Shown: one piece after another, positions 1-8,277 of the stretch
Position numbering within the stretch: the stretch's first letter is position 1
How the letters are laid out: each line of letters begins with the position of its first letter
Assembly: GCA_031272515.1 (NCBI GenBank)
Contig: JAISTR010000055.1
Span: forward strand, 1 to 64,000
Direction: 5' to 3'
Length of the DNA stretch: 64,000 nucleotides
Origin: Erysipelotrichaceae bacterium
GTDB taxonomy: Bacteria > Bacillota_I > Bacilli_A > Erysipelotrichales > Erysipelotrichaceae
Program-made: the position numbers and the translations under genes
The notes under the pieces: generated by a model
Databases searched by the model: none
What the model saw: the letters and a program-made list of their open reading frames with translations, nothing else
What the model was told of the DNA's origin: nothing

Positions 1-156
1 AAGTTCGTGGTCAAGAAGGCTGCGGAACGCGGCTTGGGCGAGACGATCGCCTCTGTTGGCAGCGCCCCCAAGGGAGCGCGGGTTGGCATTCATGCCAGCC
101 CTGCCGATAAGCGGTCGCCAGGGACCCCTGAAGCCCAAGGCTTTAGCCTTGGGTAG
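1..156 (+). CDS. C-terminal tail of a TnpB-like protein (partial)
   Basis: An open frame of 51 codons runs from the window edge to a TAG at 154-156, so its last codons lie in the terminal hairpin, as often happens in tnpB genes of IS605-type elements. The catalytic RuvC-like and zinc-finger parts would be to the left of the window, so the identification rests on the position and on the hairpin-encoded end only. A second frame is also open through this GC-rich stretch, which lowers certainty. Confidence 0.45.
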   Translation, partial: KFVVKKAAERGLGETIASVGSAPKGARVGIHASPADKRSPGTPEAQGFSLG

Positions 157-161
157 TTCAC
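1..161 (+). mobile_element. Right end of an IS200/IS605-type insertion (partial)
   Basis: The segment ends in a perfect 8-bp stem (134-141 with 146-153, loop TTTA) followed by TAGTTCAC at 154-161. A subterminal hairpin with a TTCAC-type end is what I recall for the right ends of IS200/IS605 elements. The last base of the element is placed at 161 because the host gene reading frame on the minus strand becomes unlike its paralogue exactly there. No inverted repeats or target duplication are expected for this family. The left end and any tnpA lie outside the window. Confidence 0.7.
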
Positions 162-1064
162 TATAAAGCTGCTGGCAATGTCTACATATTCCTGAAACGC
201 AACGTGCAGCAGCCACAAAGCGTAAATGCGGTATTGCACAGGGTTGGCGGCATCAGCTATAACGCCTTTGAGATATGCCCGAAGGCAATATGCTTCTAAG
301 TAAAGACAGGACACTTGTATGGGCAGATTAAATTTATCAATCACTGGCAAAACCTGATCCGGCTTAGGATACTTACCCAATGCAGCTTCTATTTCCGCGG
401 CTTTTGTACTGTTTTGCTCAAATAACCCGACCGGAACCATATTGTAAGTATACACAAGCTCATCAATGAACAATTGTCTGCTTAATGTGCTGTAGCTGCT
501 GTTAAATATAAACTCGTCAAAAGATCTTTCTTTGAGAAGGGTTTTAAGATATTGCAATGAGCGGGATATTTGTCTTTGCGTTTTAATAAGCTCAGACAAG
601 TTATCGTTCTTATTGAGCCTTTTTCTTATTAAAACGTCATATTTTGCAAAGTAATACGCCATGATTCTTTTTGCTTTATCGGTTGCAGCCCTATCATCGC
701 GAAAAGTGTGAATGTCTGTTATGCGCTTCGCAAAAAAATACTCAATTTCAGAATAGTCGGCGTTTTCTAATGATTCCAGCATAAAGCCGAAGAAATCATT
801 CAGTAAATCGCCGACCTTCTCGCAGTGATCATCAATCGAGGTCACCAATGCAAGTTGAACCAGTTTCACCAGTTTGTCTTTAAGCTCCGCGCCGTTTTCA
901 CGCAGATACGGGCGGCGAAACAGCTCCAGTAGCGCACCCGCGTTCGCCACAATCAGCTCGAAATCCTTCTTATACGCAACAAAGCCGCGGTAGCCCGCGT
1001 ACCGTTCAAGCCTGCTGTTTAAATACGCTTCATCAAACAGTATTTCCTGCGTTTTTATCTCCAA
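162..1064 (-). pseudogene. Hypothetical protein truncated by the IS end (paralogue of 1395-2588)
   Basis: About 301 codons are left of a gene whose intact paralogue next door has 397. The first ~110 residues are almost identical to the paralogue; the rest is clearly homologous but much less similar. At residue ~301 (Phe-Ile) the frame enters the IS hairpin and continues for ~24 foreign codons to a stop at 90. About 97 C-terminal residues are therefore lost. The start is a TTG directly behind a GAGGAGGG Shine-Dalgarno, an unusually short spacing, so the true start may be a few codons later. No known domain or signal peptide is recognised; the protein looks soluble and largely helical. Function unknown. 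Confidence 0.75.
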
Positions 1065-1080
1065 CCCTCCTCGCCTAATC

Positions 1081-1394
1081 TATATTCTATCTAAACAGTT
1101 TTGTTTAACTTTTCGCATGTTGCAGTGTATATAATTCACAGTTTCCATTCACTATTCAACTCTTGTTAACTTTTTGCTATCAATCTGCTATCACGGCATT
1201 TGTTATCGCCAACCATCTCGCACTACTCACTTGCCATTGCGCTTTGCACGATCTCGTTCAAGTAATTCTTTCTTCTGTAAATTGCTCATGGCCTCTTGTA
1301 CAATACAACGCGATTTGGCAATACCTTTTTCAATTTCAATCTGCGTCGCCTCTGGCTGCACCAGTTCCCGGACCACCATGTAAAGAGGCGGACA
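1081..1394. other. Intergenic stretch between the paralogues
   Basis: About 310 bases separate the two paralogous genes. The right part (1227-1379) holds a minus-strand open frame described separately. The left part is AT-rich and probably carries the promoter of the truncated gene; no clear promoter or terminator was identified. The plus-strand open frames here show no ribosome site or protein-like composition. Confidence 0.4.
1227..1379 (-). CDS. Possible 50-residue protein or detached C-terminal extension
   Basis: An ATG-started frame of 50 codons follows the 1395-2588 gene, in the same reading frame, 15 bases after its TGA stop. The product is rich in Glu, Lys, Arg and Gln with a helical, charged pattern, which looks like real protein. 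There is no Shine-Dalgarno site before the ATG, so it may instead be the former end of the upstream protein, separated by a nonsense TGA, or a product of stop-codon readthrough. No family is recognised. Confidence 0.35.
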   Translation of the reverse strand: MVVRELVQPEATQIEIEKGIAKSRCIVQEAMSNLQKKELLERDRAKRNGK

Positions 1395-2588
1395 TCAGGC
1401 AATCGCGTCCCGGATTATCCTCACATACTCTTTCGGATCGCTAAGCGGGAGCGTGAGTTTCTCTTCGTATGTGTTTTTAAAATCGCCCAGCAGGAATGCG
1501 TAGCGACTGTCAGCAAACGACCATTTCAAATTTTTCAAGGCTTGCGCATATTGCGCTTTGTCTTTGCCGAAACAGGAGATGGCGACAGCCGTATAGATTG
1601 CGATGGCGTCCTTGGCGTCCAGGTACGCACCGTTTGACCTGATTGCTTTTGCTTTTTGGAATTTGTCCAGCAAGTGCTCGGTGGTTGCAATGAACTCGTC
1701 TTCGAGATCATCGTATTCCTGGAACACAAGATGCAGCTGCCATAGCGCGAAGACGCGGTGCAGCGCAGGCCGGGTGGTATCGGCGATTATGCTACGAAGT
1801 AAGGCTCTGACCGAGTTGCCTTCCAAAAATGGATATAGCGCCTGAACGGGAAGGTGATGTCTTTTTATCACTTGCAAAGCCGCGTAAGGCCTGGGGTATT
1901 TTCCCAGCTCAACTTCGATTTTGGCCGCTTTCTTCTCGCTTTGCACAATCAGTCCGGCAGGAATTGTGCCGTACATAAACACCATCTCATCGATGAACAC
2001 CTGACGGCTTGGAATACTATATCTTTTGTTGAATAAAAACTCGTCCAGGGATCCCTCCTTACGGTGTAAAAGAAATTGCAATGCCCGACTAATCTGACTT
2101 TGCTTATTGAGAATCCAGGACAAATGCGCATCCTCTCTAAGCAGCGACTGTATCAGAACGTCGTTTTTCGTGAAGAGAAATTGCATAATCTTGGTTGCCT
2201 TTTCTTGCGCATCCATATCATTTCTCAGTGGATGAATATCACTAATATGTTGCGCGAAGAATATTTCAATTTCAGAATAGTCGGCGTTTTCTAATGATTC
2301 CAGCATAAAGCCGAAGAAATCATTCAGTAAATCGCCGACCTTCTCACAGTGATCATCAATCGAGGTCACCAATGCCAGTTGAACCAGTTTCACCAGTTTG
2401 TCTTTGAGCTTTGCGCCGTTTTCACGCAGATACGGGCGGCGAAACAACTCCAGGATCGCGCCCGCGTTCGCCACAATCAGCTCGAAATCCTTCTTGTACG
2501 CAACAAAGCCGCGGTAGCCCGCGTAACGTTCAAGCCTGCTGTTTAAATACGCTTTGTCAAACGGTATTTCCTGCGTTTTTATCTCCAA
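1395..2588 (-). CDS. Hypothetical protein, intact member of the tandem pair
   Basis: This 397-residue protein has no signal peptide and no obvious membrane segment; it is rich in charged and aromatic residues and looks helical. I do not recognise the family. It starts with the same TTG behind GAGGAGGG as its paralogue downstream. DNA identity between the two genes is very high from just upstream of the start (to ~2598) down to ~2262, then drops sharply. It lies 155 bases downstream of guaA on the same strand and may be read from guaA or from its own promoter; no terminator was seen between them. It ends with TGA, after which the frame stays open for another 55 codons. Confidence 0.7.
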   Translation of the reverse strand: MEIKTQEIPFDKAYLNSRLERYAGYRGFVAYKKDFELIVANAGAILELFRRPYLRENGAKLKDKLVKLVQLALVTSIDDHCEKVGDLLNDFFGFMLESLENADYSEIEIFFAQHISDIHPLRNDMDAQEKATKIMQFLFTKNDVLIQSLLREDAHLSWILNKQSQISRALQFLLHRKEGSLDEFLFNKRYSIPSRQVFIDEMVFMYGTIPAGLIVQSEKKAAKIEVELGKYPRPYAALQVIKRHHLPVQALYPFLEGNSVRALLRSIIADTTRPALHRVFALWQLHLVFQEYDDLEDEFIATTEHLLDKFQKAKAIRSNGAYLDAKDAIAIYTAVAISCFGKDKAQYAQALKNLKWSFADSRYAFLLGDFKNTYEEKLTLPLSDPKEYVRIIRDAIA

Positions 2589-2743
2589 CCCTCCTCATCC
2601 AACGGACAACCTGATAAGCTGGTGTCTTAGAACCATGATTACATCCAGCATACCAGAATCATTTCTTCCGGCTCAAATTGAAGCAGAGATACTCCGGGTT
2701 TTCGTGACATGGTCAAGAAAGACAATTTTGCGGTTTTACCTGA

Positions 2744-4279
2744 CTATTCCCACTCTATTGTCCCCGGCGGCTTGGAGGTAATATCGTAAACCACCCGGTT
2801 GATTCCCTTCACTTCATTGACGATCCGTCTGGAAATTAAATCAAGCACTTCATAGGGAATCTTCGCCCAGTCCGCTGTCATGCCATCCAGGGAGGTTACG
2901 GCCCGAATTGCCACCGCATAGTCATAGGTCCGATTATCCCCCATCACCCCTACCGAGCGGACATTGGTCAGGGTGGTAAAGTACTGCCAGATCTTCTGAT
3001 CCAGTCCGGCTTTCGCAATCTCTTCCCGCAGGATAAAATCACTTTCCCTTACCAATTGCAGCTTCTTTTTGGTGATATTGCCAATCACCCGGATTGCCAG
3101 TCCCGGCCCCGGGAACGGCTGCCGGTTTACGATGGCCTTGCTTAAGCCAAGCTCCAACCCCAGTTTTCGCACTTCGTCTTTAAATAAGGTATTCAGCGGT
3201 TCAATCAATTGAAATTTCATATCCTTGGGCAAGCCGCCGACATTATGGTGCGACTTGATGGTCTTGGCGGTCTTGGTGCCGGATTCAATCACATCGGTAT
3301 ACAGAGTACCCTGGGCCAGCCAGGGGATATCGCTGAGCTTGGAAGTCTCCTCTTCAAAGGTCCGGATGAATTCCTCGCCGATGATTTTGCGCTTTTTCTC
3401 CGGGTTGGATACACCTGAGAGCTTGGATAAAAAACGCTGGCTGGCATCGATGTGAATCAAACGCATGCCAAACTGCTTCTCAAAGGTGTCCACGACCTGT
3501 TCGGCCTCCCCTTTTCTTAAGAGCCCGTGGTCGATAAACATGCAGGTCAGCTGGTCGCCGATGGCTTGATGCAATAGTGCTGCGACCACCGAGGAGTCCA
3601 CACCGCCCGACAGGGCACAAAGTACCTGGTCCTTGCCGACTTTCTCTTGTATCGCTTTTTTCTGCTGAGCCAGAAACACCGACATGTCCCAGCCCTTCTC
3701 TGCTTGACAAACCCCAAAGACAAAGTGTGAGAGCACCTGATTGCCGTATTTGGTATGCTGGACCTCGGGATGAAACTGCAAGCCAAAGAATTTCCTTTGC
3801 ACATCCTCCATGGCCGCAATCGGACAGTTTTTGGAGGAAGCAGACAGCACAAAGCCATCCGGCAGACTGGTCACTTGGTCGCCATGGGACATCCAGACCA
3901 TCGAGGAGAGCGGAATTTCCTTTAGAAATTCACTGTCTTCGTTTCGCTTTAGGGTCTGTCCGCCATACTCCCGGGTAGAACCCGCCGGCGTGACCTGACC
4001 GCCTTCAAGCTGATAAGCCAAAAGCTGCATGCCATAGCAGATGCCCAGAATCGGCTTGCCAAGACTGTAGATCGCCGGATCAATGCTTAAAGCCCCTTCT
4101 TCGTAGACACTGTCCGGTCCGCCGGTAAAGACAAAACCTTTGATATCCGAATCATTCTCATAGACACTGATTGAGGTATCGTTTGCTACCAGTTCACTGT
4201 AGACCCCCAGATCCCGAATTCTCCTTACGATTAATTGATTGTACTGTCCCCCGAAGTCAATGACGACAATTTTATCCAT
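2744..4279 (-). CDS. guaA: GMP synthase (glutamine-hydrolysing)
   Basis: Converts XMP, glutamine and ATP to GMP, the last step of guanine nucleotide synthesis in the cytoplasm. The 511-residue length is normal. The N-terminal class I glutamine amidotransferase domain has the catalytic Cys81 (GICYGMQ) and the His170/Glu172 pair (FHPEV). The ATP-pyrophosphatase domain has the P-loop SGGVDS at 224-229, and the C-terminal dimerisation domain ends in the conserved PPGTIEWE. The ATG has AAGGAG 6 bases upstream. It lies 9 bases downstream of the M20 amidohydrolase gene and is probably co-transcribed with it. No purine riboswitch was seen upstream. Confidence 0.98.
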   Translation of the reverse strand: MDKIVVIDFGGQYNQLIVRRIRDLGVYSELVANDTSISVYENDSDIKGFVFTGGPDSVYEEGALSIDPAIYSLGKPILGICYGMQLLAYQLEGGQVTPAGSTREYGGQTLKRNEDSEFLKEIPLSSMVWMSHGDQVTSLPDGFVLSASSKNCPIAAMEDVQRKFFGLQFHPEVQHTKYGNQVLSHFVFGVCQAEKGWDMSVFLAQQKKAIQEKVGKDQVLCALSGGVDSSVVAALLHQAIGDQLTCMFIDHGLLRKGEAEQVVDTFEKQFGMRLIHIDASQRFLSKLSGVSNPEKKRKIIGEEFIRTFEEETSKLSDIPWLAQGTLYTDVIESGTKTAKTIKSHHNVGGLPKDMKFQLIEPLNTLFKDEVRKLGLELGLSKAIVNRQPFPGPGLAIRVIGNITKKKLQLVRESDFILREEIAKAGLDQKIWQYFTTLTNVRSVGVMGDNRTYDYAVAIRAVTSLDGMTADWAKIPYEVLDLISRRIVNEVKGINRVVYDITSKPPGTIEWE

Positions 4280-4288
4280 GGTTGCTCC

Positions 4289-5557
4289 TTAGTCAATCGG
4301 ATGTCCCGACCTGCGGAAGAGCTCTTCCAGCGAAGACGGGTGTTTCTTGAAGGAAATTGCCTCTTTGTTTTTCAAGAAGGCCAAAGCATAGGCGATGTGG
4401 GCAGCACTGCCCCGGTAAAGCACCTCTTCCACCACATCAAATTCCGGTACATGGGAGGTCCCATAGTTGCCCAGTTTTTTGGAGCCGGTATTAAACATCG
4501 CAAAGACCCCCGGATATTGGGAGAGCACATAAGCGAAGGACTCCGAACCCATCAAAGGCTGCATGGTGGTCAGGCTCTTCTTGCCAAAGACATCCGCAAA
4601 AGCATTGTAAGCAATCCTGGTGCAGTCCTCATTATTGACTAAGGGAAGATTGACGGGAAGCTCCGGATATTCAACCTTGACCCCATAAGCCTTACCGCTA
4701 TCATCCCAAAGCCGCTTGAGCTGCTTGTAAAACGGCTGCAGGGCTTTGGCTTCATCATAGTAGCGGATGGTTCCGCCGAATTTCAGTGAAGGCGGAATCA
4801 CGTTGTTGGCAATCCCGGCATTCACATAGCCGATGGACCAGGTCAAGACCTCAAAGGGATTGACGGAGCGCATCCGCAAGCTGTTCATGCCGGAAACAAT
4901 CGCCGCAAAGCAGTCGATGGGACTGTTGGCTTCATCCGGCCGGGAGCCATGGCCGCCAGTGCCTGAAATTGTGACATTGAAACTCGAAATGCCTGCCATC
5001 ATATTCCCCGGCTGCACTACCAGGGCACCCGCCGGCTCCATATTGGAGACATGCTGGCCATAGCAGCCATCCACAGCAATCTTATGGTCTCGCAGGTACT
5101 TGAGGATAAAACCGACTAAAAATGGTCCTTCCTCGCCCCGCTCAAAGCAAAGCAGTACCGTGCCCTCAATCTGATCTCTGATTTGGTTTAATACCTTGCC
5201 GGCGATTAGCAGCATCGCCGTATGGGCATCATGGCCGCAGGCGTGGGTAACCCCCGCTACTTCGCTGACGGTATGCTTTTTTGTGCCGTTTAGAGTACAT
5301 TCTGATTCCTGTACCGGCAAGGCATCGATGTCAGCCCTTAACAGGACTGTCTTTCCCGGTTTGTCCCCGCGGATAAAAGCCAGGATGCCGCCGTTTTCCA
5401 CTTCCACTACTTCGCCGATGCCATAGCACTCCAGCTTTTCCTTGATGAAAGCCAGGGTCTGCCACTCCTCGCCCGGCAGTTCCGGGTGTGCGTGCAGATG
5501 GCGGCGAATCGCAATCAGTTCTGCTTCATGTTCTTTAACCAGTGCCAGTAAATCCAT
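4289..5557 (-). CDS. M20-family metallo-amidohydrolase
   Basis: A 422-residue zinc hydrolase of the amidohydrolase type (IAA-amino-acid hydrolase / N-acyl amino acid deacetylase branch of M20). Metal ligands are visible as Cys107-Gly-His109-Asp, the Glu142-Glu143 pair and His169, with a His near the C-terminus (GTSHVPEF). The central lid/dimerisation domain includes GTGGHGSRPDEANSPID. The substrate is probably an N-acylated amino acid or dipeptide; the exact one cannot be read. The start has AGGAGG at a good distance. It sits between a HAD phosphatase (15 bases upstream) and guaA (9 bases downstream), so the three form an operon. Confidence 0.9.
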   Translation of the reverse strand: MDLLALVKEHEAELIAIRRHLHAHPELPGEEWQTLAFIKEKLECYGIGEVVEVENGGILAFIRGDKPGKTVLLRADIDALPVQESECTLNGTKKHTVSEVAGVTHACGHDAHTAMLLIAGKVLNQIRDQIEGTVLLCFERGEEGPFLVGFILKYLRDHKIAVDGCYGQHVSNMEPAGALVVQPGNMMAGISSFNVTISGTGGHGSRPDEANSPIDCFAAIVSGMNSLRMRSVNPFEVLTWSIGYVNAGIANNVIPPSLKFGGTIRYYDEAKALQPFYKQLKRLWDDSGKAYGVKVEYPELPVNLPLVNNEDCTRIAYNAFADVFGKKSLTTMQPLMGSESFAYVLSQYPGVFAMFNTGSKKLGNYGTSHVPEFDVVEEVLYRGSAAHIAYALAFLKNKEAISFKKHPSSLEELFRRSGHPID

Positions 5558-5572
5558 ACATCATCCTCCTGT

Positions 5573-6361
5573 TTATTTCAGTAATCCGGCCCACTTCAGG
5601 CCATTGACCATTCCCTGGTCCATAAAATCAGTCGAAACGTAATCTGCGTGCGCTTTGACTTCCGTCGGGCTGTTGCCCATGGCGATTGCCACTCCCGCCA
5701 AATCCAGCATGGAAATATCATTGGTGCCATCGCCCATCGTCAATAGTTCGTCACTGCTTAAGTTTAATTTTTTTAATAACCAGGATAATGCCCAGGACTT
5801 GTCCCTCTCTCCCTGATAGACATCATAGAAGCTCAAAGTCTCAGCTTTGCGGGCCAGGGCAAAAGCCAGGTCGGGAAAGGCTGCGCTTAAGGCTTTCCTT
5901 GTTTGTTCGGATTCAAAACCCATGAAAAAAGAAAAGACTTGATCGGCGTACTGCTTTAAGTCATCGCTGGGGACAAAGATCTCCAGCGCGTCCTCTTGCA
6001 TACCGCCATGCAGGGGAAAAGCCTGGGTGGTATAGCAGATACGCTCACTCTTGCAGATGAGTTTGATGTCGTGTGCCAGCGCAAAGTCGATGATATCCAG
6101 CACTTCTTTCTTTGGCATGCATTCCTTTAATATAAAGGCATCATTACCGTCCTGAATCGCCCGGCCGTTGCAGGAGATGATGTAATCCAGGGTATGGTGG
6201 AAGGTCTCCTGAATGCGACCGTTGCCCCGACCGGTGGCAACGGCGGTCACGATATGGTTTTTCTGCAGGGTAGACAAAGCCGCAATCACCTGGGGATCAA
6301 CCGCCTGACGGCGGGTATCATATACAGTTCCATCAATGTCAAACACCGCGATTTTAATCAT
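5573..6361 (-). CDS. Cof-type HAD phosphatase
   Basis: A 262-residue HAD-IIB phosphatase acting on an unidentified small phosphorylated metabolite. Motif I is DIDGTVYD (nucleophile Asp8), motif II is in VATGRGNG, and motif IV is MGDGTNDISMLD followed by the typical AMGNSPTEVK. The central cap domain is of C2 type. GAGGGTAAG precedes the ATG. It is the first gene of the operon leading to guaA and diverges from another HAD gene at 6438. Confidence 0.93.
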   Translation of the reverse strand: MIKIAVFDIDGTVYDTRRQAVDPQVIAALSTLQKNHIVTAVATGRGNGRIQETFHHTLDYIISCNGRAIQDGNDAFILKECMPKKEVLDIIDFALAHDIKLICKSERICYTTQAFPLHGGMQEDALEIFVPSDDLKQYADQVFSFFMGFESEQTRKALSAAFPDLAFALARKAETLSFYDVYQGERDKSWALSWLLKKLNLSSDELLTMGDGTNDISMLDLAGVAIAMGNSPTEVKAHADYVSTDFMDQGMVNGLKWAGLLK

Positions 6362-6437
6362 GTCTTACCCTCAATTTATGGGTTAAGTATACCATACCAA
6401 AAGCGCTACAGTGTATAATATCATGGCGAGGTAGACT
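6362..6437. promoter_or_regulatory. Divergent promoter region between two HAD genes
   Basis: A plus-strand -10 box TATAAT lies at 6414-6419, 18 bases before the ATG of the right-hand gene. A minus-strand -10 box TATACT occupies 6386-6391 for the left operon. The -35 elements are weak on both strands. Confidence 0.6.
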
Positions 6438-7250
6438 ATGTACAAAGACAACGAAATCCGCCTGTTGATTTTCGATATTGACGGCACCCTGGTGCCCAAT
6501 AAGACCCTGCAGGTAGTACCCAGTGCCAAAGAGGCAATCCAGAAAGCCAAGGCCAATGGCTTTGAGACAATGCTGGCAACCGGCCGTCCCTACTACTTTG
6601 TTTTACCCGATGTCATCGATGCGGTAAAACCGGACTGGATTGTCAGCATCAATGGTGCCGCTTTGGTGGATGGCCAATATGACTATCAGATTGAATATGG
6701 CTTCACATTGGCTGAGACCCGCAAGGCGATGGATCTTTTCAAAAACGAAAAAATCACCGGCGGTCTCAAATGCGCCCATGAGCTGTATGCGGTCTACGAC
6801 TATCCGGGGATGTTTCAAAAATACGGGCACGGCAGCAGTTTCTTTGAAGCCCACATCAAGGATGGCACCCAGTTTAGCGTAGAGGAGATGTTTGCGCAAA
6901 AACCCTTTGGCGGGTTCTTCTTTACCTTAAGAAGCCACCAGGATATTGTCAACCTGTTTAAAGACTTCGGGGTGGCGGATATGGAGGGGGAGGCCTGGGA
7001 CCTCTATCCCAAAGCCACCAACAAGATGCGCTTGATTGAAGAGACATTGGATATGCTGCATCTGACATGGAACAATGTCTTGGCGATTGGTGATGGCGAA
7101 AACGATTTGGAGATGGTCGGCCGCGCCAAATACGGCGTCTGCATGGGCAATGGTGATAACAGCGTTAAGGCCGTCGCTGCCTATGTGACTAGTGATATCA
7201 ACGACGATGGGGTAGAGAAAGCCCTGCGCCACTACAAAGTCATCCAATAA
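6438..7250 (+). CDS. Cof-type HAD phosphatase
   Basis: A 270-residue HAD-IIB hydrolase. Motif I is FDIDGTLVPN, motif II is LATGRPYY, and motif IV is IGDGENDLEMVGRAKYGVCMGNG. It is homologous to, but not a recent copy of, the gene diverging at 6361, and likely dephosphorylates sugar phosphates, nucleotides or flavin precursors; the substrate is not predictable. GCGAGGTAG provides a ribosome site. The stop is followed at once by a terminator shared with the convergent HAD gene. Confidence 0.93.
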   Translation: MYKDNEIRLLIFDIDGTLVPNKTLQVVPSAKEAIQKAKANGFETMLATGRPYYFVLPDVIDAVKPDWIVSINGAALVDGQYDYQIEYGFTLAETRKAMDLFKNEKITGGLKCAHELYAVYDYPGMFQKYGHGSSFFEAHIKDGTQFSVEEMFAQKPFGGFFFTLRSHQDIVNLFKDFGVADMEGEAWDLYPKATNKMRLIEETLDMLHLTWNNVLAIGDGENDLEMVGRAKYGVCMGNGDNSVKAVAAYVTSDINDDGVEKALRHYKVIQ

Positions 7251-7251
7251 A

Positions 7252-7272
7252 AAAAGACCGGTTGGTCTTTTT
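7252..7272. terminator. Bidirectional terminator
   Basis: AAAAGACC / GGTCTTTT stem around a 4-base GGTT loop (7252-7271), with T-tracts for both strands. It overlaps the stop codon of the minus-strand gene ending at 7271. Confidence 0.85.
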
Positions 7273-8065
7273 ATTTCAGTGAATCCAGCAATTGCATCAC
7301 AATCCCGTACAGCGGCGCGTCCTTGCGGTAATCTGCCGGCACCGCACTTTTCACCCGGTTTTGGGCCAATAGTTCTTTGGCAATATCCTCGCTTTTTTGC
7401 GCATAAACCGCAATGGCGATACCGCCGTTTTCCTTCACCAGGCGCATGCAGGGAACATCGGTGAGTCCATCCCCGATGTAGACCATTTGACTAAAGCCAA
7501 TCCGCCGTTGACCATAAGGCATATAAGCATTGATGTCCCTTGGGTCAGAAAGGTCCAGAATGCCCTTGTTGATGCGGTAGAGGTACTGGGTCTTGACCGT
7601 ATAATTGACCATGGTTTTGGGCCAGAAGGCTGCCCCGTTTTTGTCATAGCAATACTCGCAGCCATAGATGCGCTTAAAGTATTTGCCAATCGGCGTGCCT
7701 TCAATGATTTCGCATAAGCCGCTGGAGAGGATATAATGCTCCAGCTGCAAACCGCGTGCTTGGGCTTGTTGGTTGACCAACTCAAACCAATCCAAAACCC
7801 CGGGGAAAAACTCGATGGTTTGTCCCGTCTTTTGTAATAGTTCACGGGTGATACAAATCCCCTGCTCCCTGGCTTTTAGAAGCATCAGCCACAGATAGGA
7901 GAGGATCGGGTCCGCCTGGTTGGCCTTGGTGAAGGCATTGACCTGCTGCCAGAAGTCGGCGGGACTCTGATGAATGATATCTTTTAAAAACCCGAATTCC
8001 TGCATATCCCGGGTTGAGAGGGTTTTATCGAAGTCATACAATAAGGCAATGGTGTTCTTTTCCAT
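7271..8065 (-). CDS. HAD hydrolase, phosphoserine-phosphatase-like
   Basis: A 264-residue HAD protein with motif I YDFDKTLS near the N-terminus, a Ser in SSGLCEI as motif II, and motif IV YIGDGLTDVPCMRL. The domain plan is that of HAD subfamily IB, with a helical cap between motifs I and II. The chosen start (8065) is the second Met of the open frame. An extended -10 element TGCTATAAT lies only 12 bases upstream and overlaps the earlier Met, so transcription must begin just before 8065, leaving a leader of about five bases. Confidence 0.85.
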   Translation of the reverse strand: MEKNTIALLYDFDKTLSTRDMQEFGFLKDIIHQSPADFWQQVNAFTKANQADPILSYLWLMLLKAREQGICITRELLQKTGQTIEFFPGVLDWFELVNQQAQARGLQLEHYILSSGLCEIIEGTPIGKYFKRIYGCEYCYDKNGAAFWPKTMVNYTVKTQYLYRINKGILDLSDPRDINAYMPYGQRRIGFSQMVYIGDGLTDVPCMRLVKENGGIAIAVYAQKSEDIAKELLAQNRVKSAVPADYRKDAPLYGIVMQLLDSLK

Positions 8066-8095
8066 AGTGATACCCAGATTATAGCAAGTTTTCAA

Positions 8096-8277
8096 ACAAA
8101 CATATAGGCAATTTATTGCATATTAACCCCCCTACCTGGAAGTTTTTTATCTTGTATGAAAAAAACGCGCTTTTAAGGGGAGCCAGGGTGATTTATTTTT
8201 TCTTTTCCCGGTTGTTTTTCAAGCCGGAAAATCGTTCCTTGGGGTATACTTATACCATAACTGTGGAGGAACACTTT
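8096..8277 (+). promoter_or_regulatory. Leader and promoter of the M18 aminopeptidase gene
   Basis: A -10 box TATACT lies at 8246-8251 within the palindrome GGTATACTTATACC. Just upstream is an imperfect hairpin (about 8205-8236, TTTTCCCGG with CCGGAAAA and an inner TTG/CAA stem). The hairpin is followed by no T-run. The region may bind a regulator; none is identified. Confidence 0.4.

Noticed and set aside
1163-1637. Plus-strand open frames at the left end
   Set aside because: They overlap or oppose the paralogue genes, lack ribosome sites, and their translations do not look like protein.
8116-8277. N-terminal extension of the M18 aminopeptidase
   Set aside because: The upstream ATG has no ribosome site and the promoter -10 box lies downstream of it at 8246.
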